Shown here: positions 62,030 to 64,000 of the stretch, piece after piece
Numbering within the stretch: the stretch's first letter is position 1
Layout: every line of letters begins with the position of its first letter
Assembly (NCBI GenBank): GCA_030431255.1
Contig: JAUIJL010000011.1
Span: 1 to 64,000, forward strand
DNA length: 64,000 nt
DNA from: Thermoanaerobaculia bacterium
Lineage (GTDB): Bacteria > Acidobacteriota > Thermoanaerobaculia > Multivoradales > J023
Direction of reading: 5' to 3'
Notes under the pieces: model-generated
The model's database searches: none
Seen by the model: the letters and a program-made list of their open reading frames with translations, nothing else
Told to the model about the DNA's origin: nothing
Program-made: the position numbers and the translations under genes

Positions 62030-64000
62030 TCACTTCCAAGCGAGGCGGATGCCGAGGCGCGCCACGCGTGGGCCGATGATCTGATCGACGAAGCCGGAAC
62101 GGCTCGACGACACGTCGAACTCACGCTGCACCACGTAGCCTTCGTTGAACAGGTTGAAGACGTCCACGGAGAGGGTGATACCGAGATCACCGACCTGGAA
62201 GTCTTTGTCCACACGAACGTCGGTGGTGATGATGTCGTCCACACGGTCACGACCCACGGTGGCCACCTGGATGTCCTTGGTGCCATCGGCGGTCGAGAAG
62301 TTGTCCCAGAACCACGGCAGCGGGTAACCCTCGCGGCCGTTGATGTTGCCGGAGACGTTGATGCCCCAGGGCAGCTGGTACAGACCACTGACGTTGAAGG
62401 ACCAGCGGCTGTTCAGGAACAGGTCGACGTTACCGGAGCCACCGGACTCTTCAGCGAAGATGGCGCCGTCGTTGTCGACGCTCCACTCGTGGAAGCTACC
62501 GTTGTCGTTGTGGCCGTCGGTCGGATCGTCGAAGCGGCGGAACTCATCGCCGATGCTCCAATCCCAATCGTAGTAGGTGAAGTGGGCGCGCAGCATCCAC
62601 TTATTCGACAGACGCTTGGTGGCGGAGATGGTGTAACCCAAGTACTCCGTGGAGCGGTCGGTGTTGGTCCAGAACACACCACCGGTGTCGGTGAGGTCGT
62701 CACGGACGGTGAAGACCGGCGTGCTGAAGGTGGTGCCGTCCGGCAGGCTGCCGGTGACGGTGTCGGTTTGGACGTAATCCGAAGCTTGGACCCGAACCAA
62801 GTTGCCGGCCGCGTCGCGGTACAGCGGGATCGAGTCGTAGTAGTCGTCGGCGTTACGCCAGGTGAGGGTGAAGCCACCCACGAACTCGGGCAAGAAAGCG
62901 TGCTCGACGCCCAAGATCAGCTCTTGGGTGACGACCGCTTCGATGTCCGGATCGATTTGGTTCGGCGAAGACGCAGCCGTGGGATTCGCGGGGTCGAAAC
63001 CGACCGGCGCGAGGAACTCGTTCGGCTCACTGCTCTGCAGGATGCCGTCGCCGTTCACATCGGTGCCGGAGAAGACTGCGAACGCGTCGCTCAGCGGGTT
63101 GACCTCGGTGACGAGGGCGGTACCGAGCTGATCGGCGAAGTGGCTGTAGCTGGCCCGGAGCAGGGTCTTGCGATCCTCACCCAGGGCGTAGGTCAAACCG
63201 AGGCGCGGAACGATGTCGCTGAACTCGAAGTCCGGCTTGTTGCCGCTGAAGTCCAGAGCCGGCAAGAGGTTGGGAGCGAAACCAGACGCCGGAGCGTTGG
63301 AGACGCTGTTCTCACCCTCTTGTTGGTCGTAGCGCAGACCGAGGTTCACCGTCAGGCGATCTGTGGTGAAGGTGTCTTGCACCCAGAACGAGGTGTACTC
63401 GGTCTTCACGGAAACGACGCTGTCGCGCCAAGCCAACGCGGTGACCTCGCTGCCCGGTCCGGCGGAGCCGTCGGTCACCAGACCGTTGCCCGGAGCACCC
63501 CAGAGGGAGGTCTCTTCGGCGGTACGGTAGCTGTAACCGAACTTCAGCTCGTGGGACAGGGAGCCGGTGGTGAAGAACGAGGAGCCGTCGAGCTTGTAGC
63601 GCTCGGTCGGACGCTCGTTGTCGAGGAAGTAGTAGCTGCCGTGGGCAACGCCGTCGGCGTCGAACCAGGCTTGCGTGTCGCGACCACCCTTCGGCTCGAG
63701 GGCGAAGCCACCGAGCATCTCCGACCAGGAAGCGGTCAGGAAGAAGCTGGAGTTGAAGACGTGGGTGTCCTCAACCTTGGTCAGCGGGGAAGGACCGCTT
63801 TGATCCCAGGTGGTTTCCGGCGGACGGCTCGGACCGGCGCCACGACCGTTCTTGATCTTGTCGCCTTCGTTCCAGGTGTAGACGAAGGAGTTGGCGTCGG
63901 TGATTTGCGCGTTGAGCTTATAGGCCTCGTTGCGCAGCAGGGTGTTGTCCACACCACCGCCGAAGACGCTCTGGTTGATGTCGTTCTCGTCGAACGAGCC
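62030..64000 (-). CDS. TonB-dependent outer-membrane receptor, 5' end beyond the window
   Basis: The frame is open to the right edge: the 48 bases beyond 63952 continue it (GSFDENDINQSVFGGGV). The 656 residues seen are beta-barrel strands rich in aromatic and Asp/Asn residues: FGYSYRTAEETSLWG, YTSFWVQDTFTTDRLTVNLGLRYD, DIVPRLGLTYAL, LLRASYSHF, LSVDVFNLFNEGYVV, and an end GIRLAWK. The DxFNLFNxxYxxxR pattern is the usual TonB-receptor C-terminal signature. The plug and any N-terminal carboxypeptidase-like domain lie outside. The cargo is unknown. The barrel resembles the Oar-like receptors common in Acidobacteria. Confidence 0.9.
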   Translation of the reverse strand, partial: GSFDENDINQSVFGGGVDNTLLRNEAYKLNAQITDANSFVYTWNEGDKIKNGRGAGPSRPPETTWDQSGPSPLTKVEDTHVFNSSFFLTASWSEMLGGFALEPKGGRDTQAWFDADGVAHGSYYFLDNERPTERYKLDGSSFFTTGSLSHELKFGYSYRTAEETSLWGAPGNGLVTDGSAGPGSEVTALAWRDSVVSVKTEYTSFWVQDTFTTDRLTVNLGLRYDQQEGENSVSNAPASGFAPNLLPALDFSGNKPDFEFSDIVPRLGLTYALGEDRKTLLRASYSHFADQLGTALVTEVNPLSDAFAVFSGTDVNGDGILQSSEPNEFLAPVGFDPANPTAASSPNQIDPDIEAVVTQELILGVEHAFLPEFVGGFTLTWRNADDYYDSIPLYRDAAGNLVRVQASDYVQTDTVTGSLPDGTTFSTPVFTVRDDLTDTGGVFWTNTDRSTEYLGYTISATKRLSNKWMLRAHFTYYDWDWSIGDEFRRFDDPTDGHNDNGSFHEWSVDNDGAIFAEESGGSGNVDLFLNSRWSFNVSGLYQLPWGINVSGNINGREGYPLPWFWDNFSTADGTKDIQVATVGRDRVDDIITTDVRVDKDFQVGDLGITLSVDVFNLFNEGYVVQREFDVSSSRSGFVDQIIGPRVARLGIRLAWK

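Noticed and set aside
1-64000. tRNA, rRNA, riboswitch or prophage
   Set aside because: No cloverleaf with conserved T-arm, no rRNA-like stretch, no recognisable riboswitch core and no phage structural genes were seen by eye. A covariance-model search would be decisive.

Overview
This is a GC-rich bacterial chromosome segment. Several features together suggest an Acidobacteriota-like organism, perhaps of the Thermoanaerobaculia: large Ser/Thr kinases joined to TolB-like and TPR regions, an ECF sigma factor of the Sigma70_ECF (TIGR02999-like) type, a TonB-dependent receptor beside a carboxypeptidase-regulatory-like/TPR protein, a CSLREA beta-helix protein and an Rhs protein. No rRNA or tRNA gene, CRISPR array, prophage or intact insertion sequence was seen. 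The taxonomic guess is inference from gene content only.

Layout. 1-3.6 kb: the 3' part of an Rhs polymorphic toxin, its small putative immunity gene, and a displaced 70-bp copy of the Rhs pre-toxin segment, which is the scar of a toxin-tip exchange. 3.6-9.2 kb: an ECF sigma/anti-sigma/DUF4252 operon with a recognisable autoregulatory promoter, a DNA-alkyl-cysteine methyltransferase, a second ECF sigma factor, a solute-binding protein and an acyltransferase. 9.2-24 kb: a TolB/TPR receptor kinase, a glycosidase-ankyrin fusion, a pair of PPK2-like genes, a secreted beta-helix protein, and a kinase + FHA/AAA+ activator pair. 24-32.4 kb: a secreted M36 metalloprotease, a truncated haemoglobin, a di-haem peroxidase/beta-helix fusion, a protein with an IPTL-like C-terminal anchor, and a GspA/GspB-like pair.

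32.4-47.7 kb is the most interesting stretch. A PknK-like kinase-ATPase and a sigma54 activator with an intact GAFTGA loop lie on the minus strand. Their intergenic region holds two tandem copies of a 10-bp palindrome and, about 190 bp further on, a well-formed -24/-12 sigma54 promoter pointing the other way. That promoter faces a three-gene operon: a GMC oxidoreductase fused to an alpha/beta-hydrolase with a cysteine at the nucleophile position, a membrane-anchored di-haem cytochrome, and a metallophosphoesterase. The operon ends at a strong terminator. A pentahaem cytochrome c with the same C-terminal tag as two other secreted proteins follows. I read this as a kinase-controlled, sigma54-dependent oxidation system whose substrate is unknown (a sterol-like or other hydrophobic alcohol is possible).

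47.7-64 kb: a cysteine-bearing regulator diverging from an MFS transporter across a promoter bracketed by a 12-bp inverted repeat; purE; an FkbM-type methyltransferase; a pstSCAB operon headed by an ArsR-type gene; a persulfide/thiosulfate operon (two YeeE-like halves, MBL-rhodanese persulfide dioxygenase, TauE exporter); a fatty-acid desaturase; a 22-bp perfect inverted repeat; a TPR protein; and the 3' part of a TonB-dependent receptor that runs off the right edge.

A short C-terminal motif (F[12 protein letters not shown]) ends three unrelated secreted proteins here and also occurs inside the Rhs protein. It is a candidate tag that links distant genes in the window.
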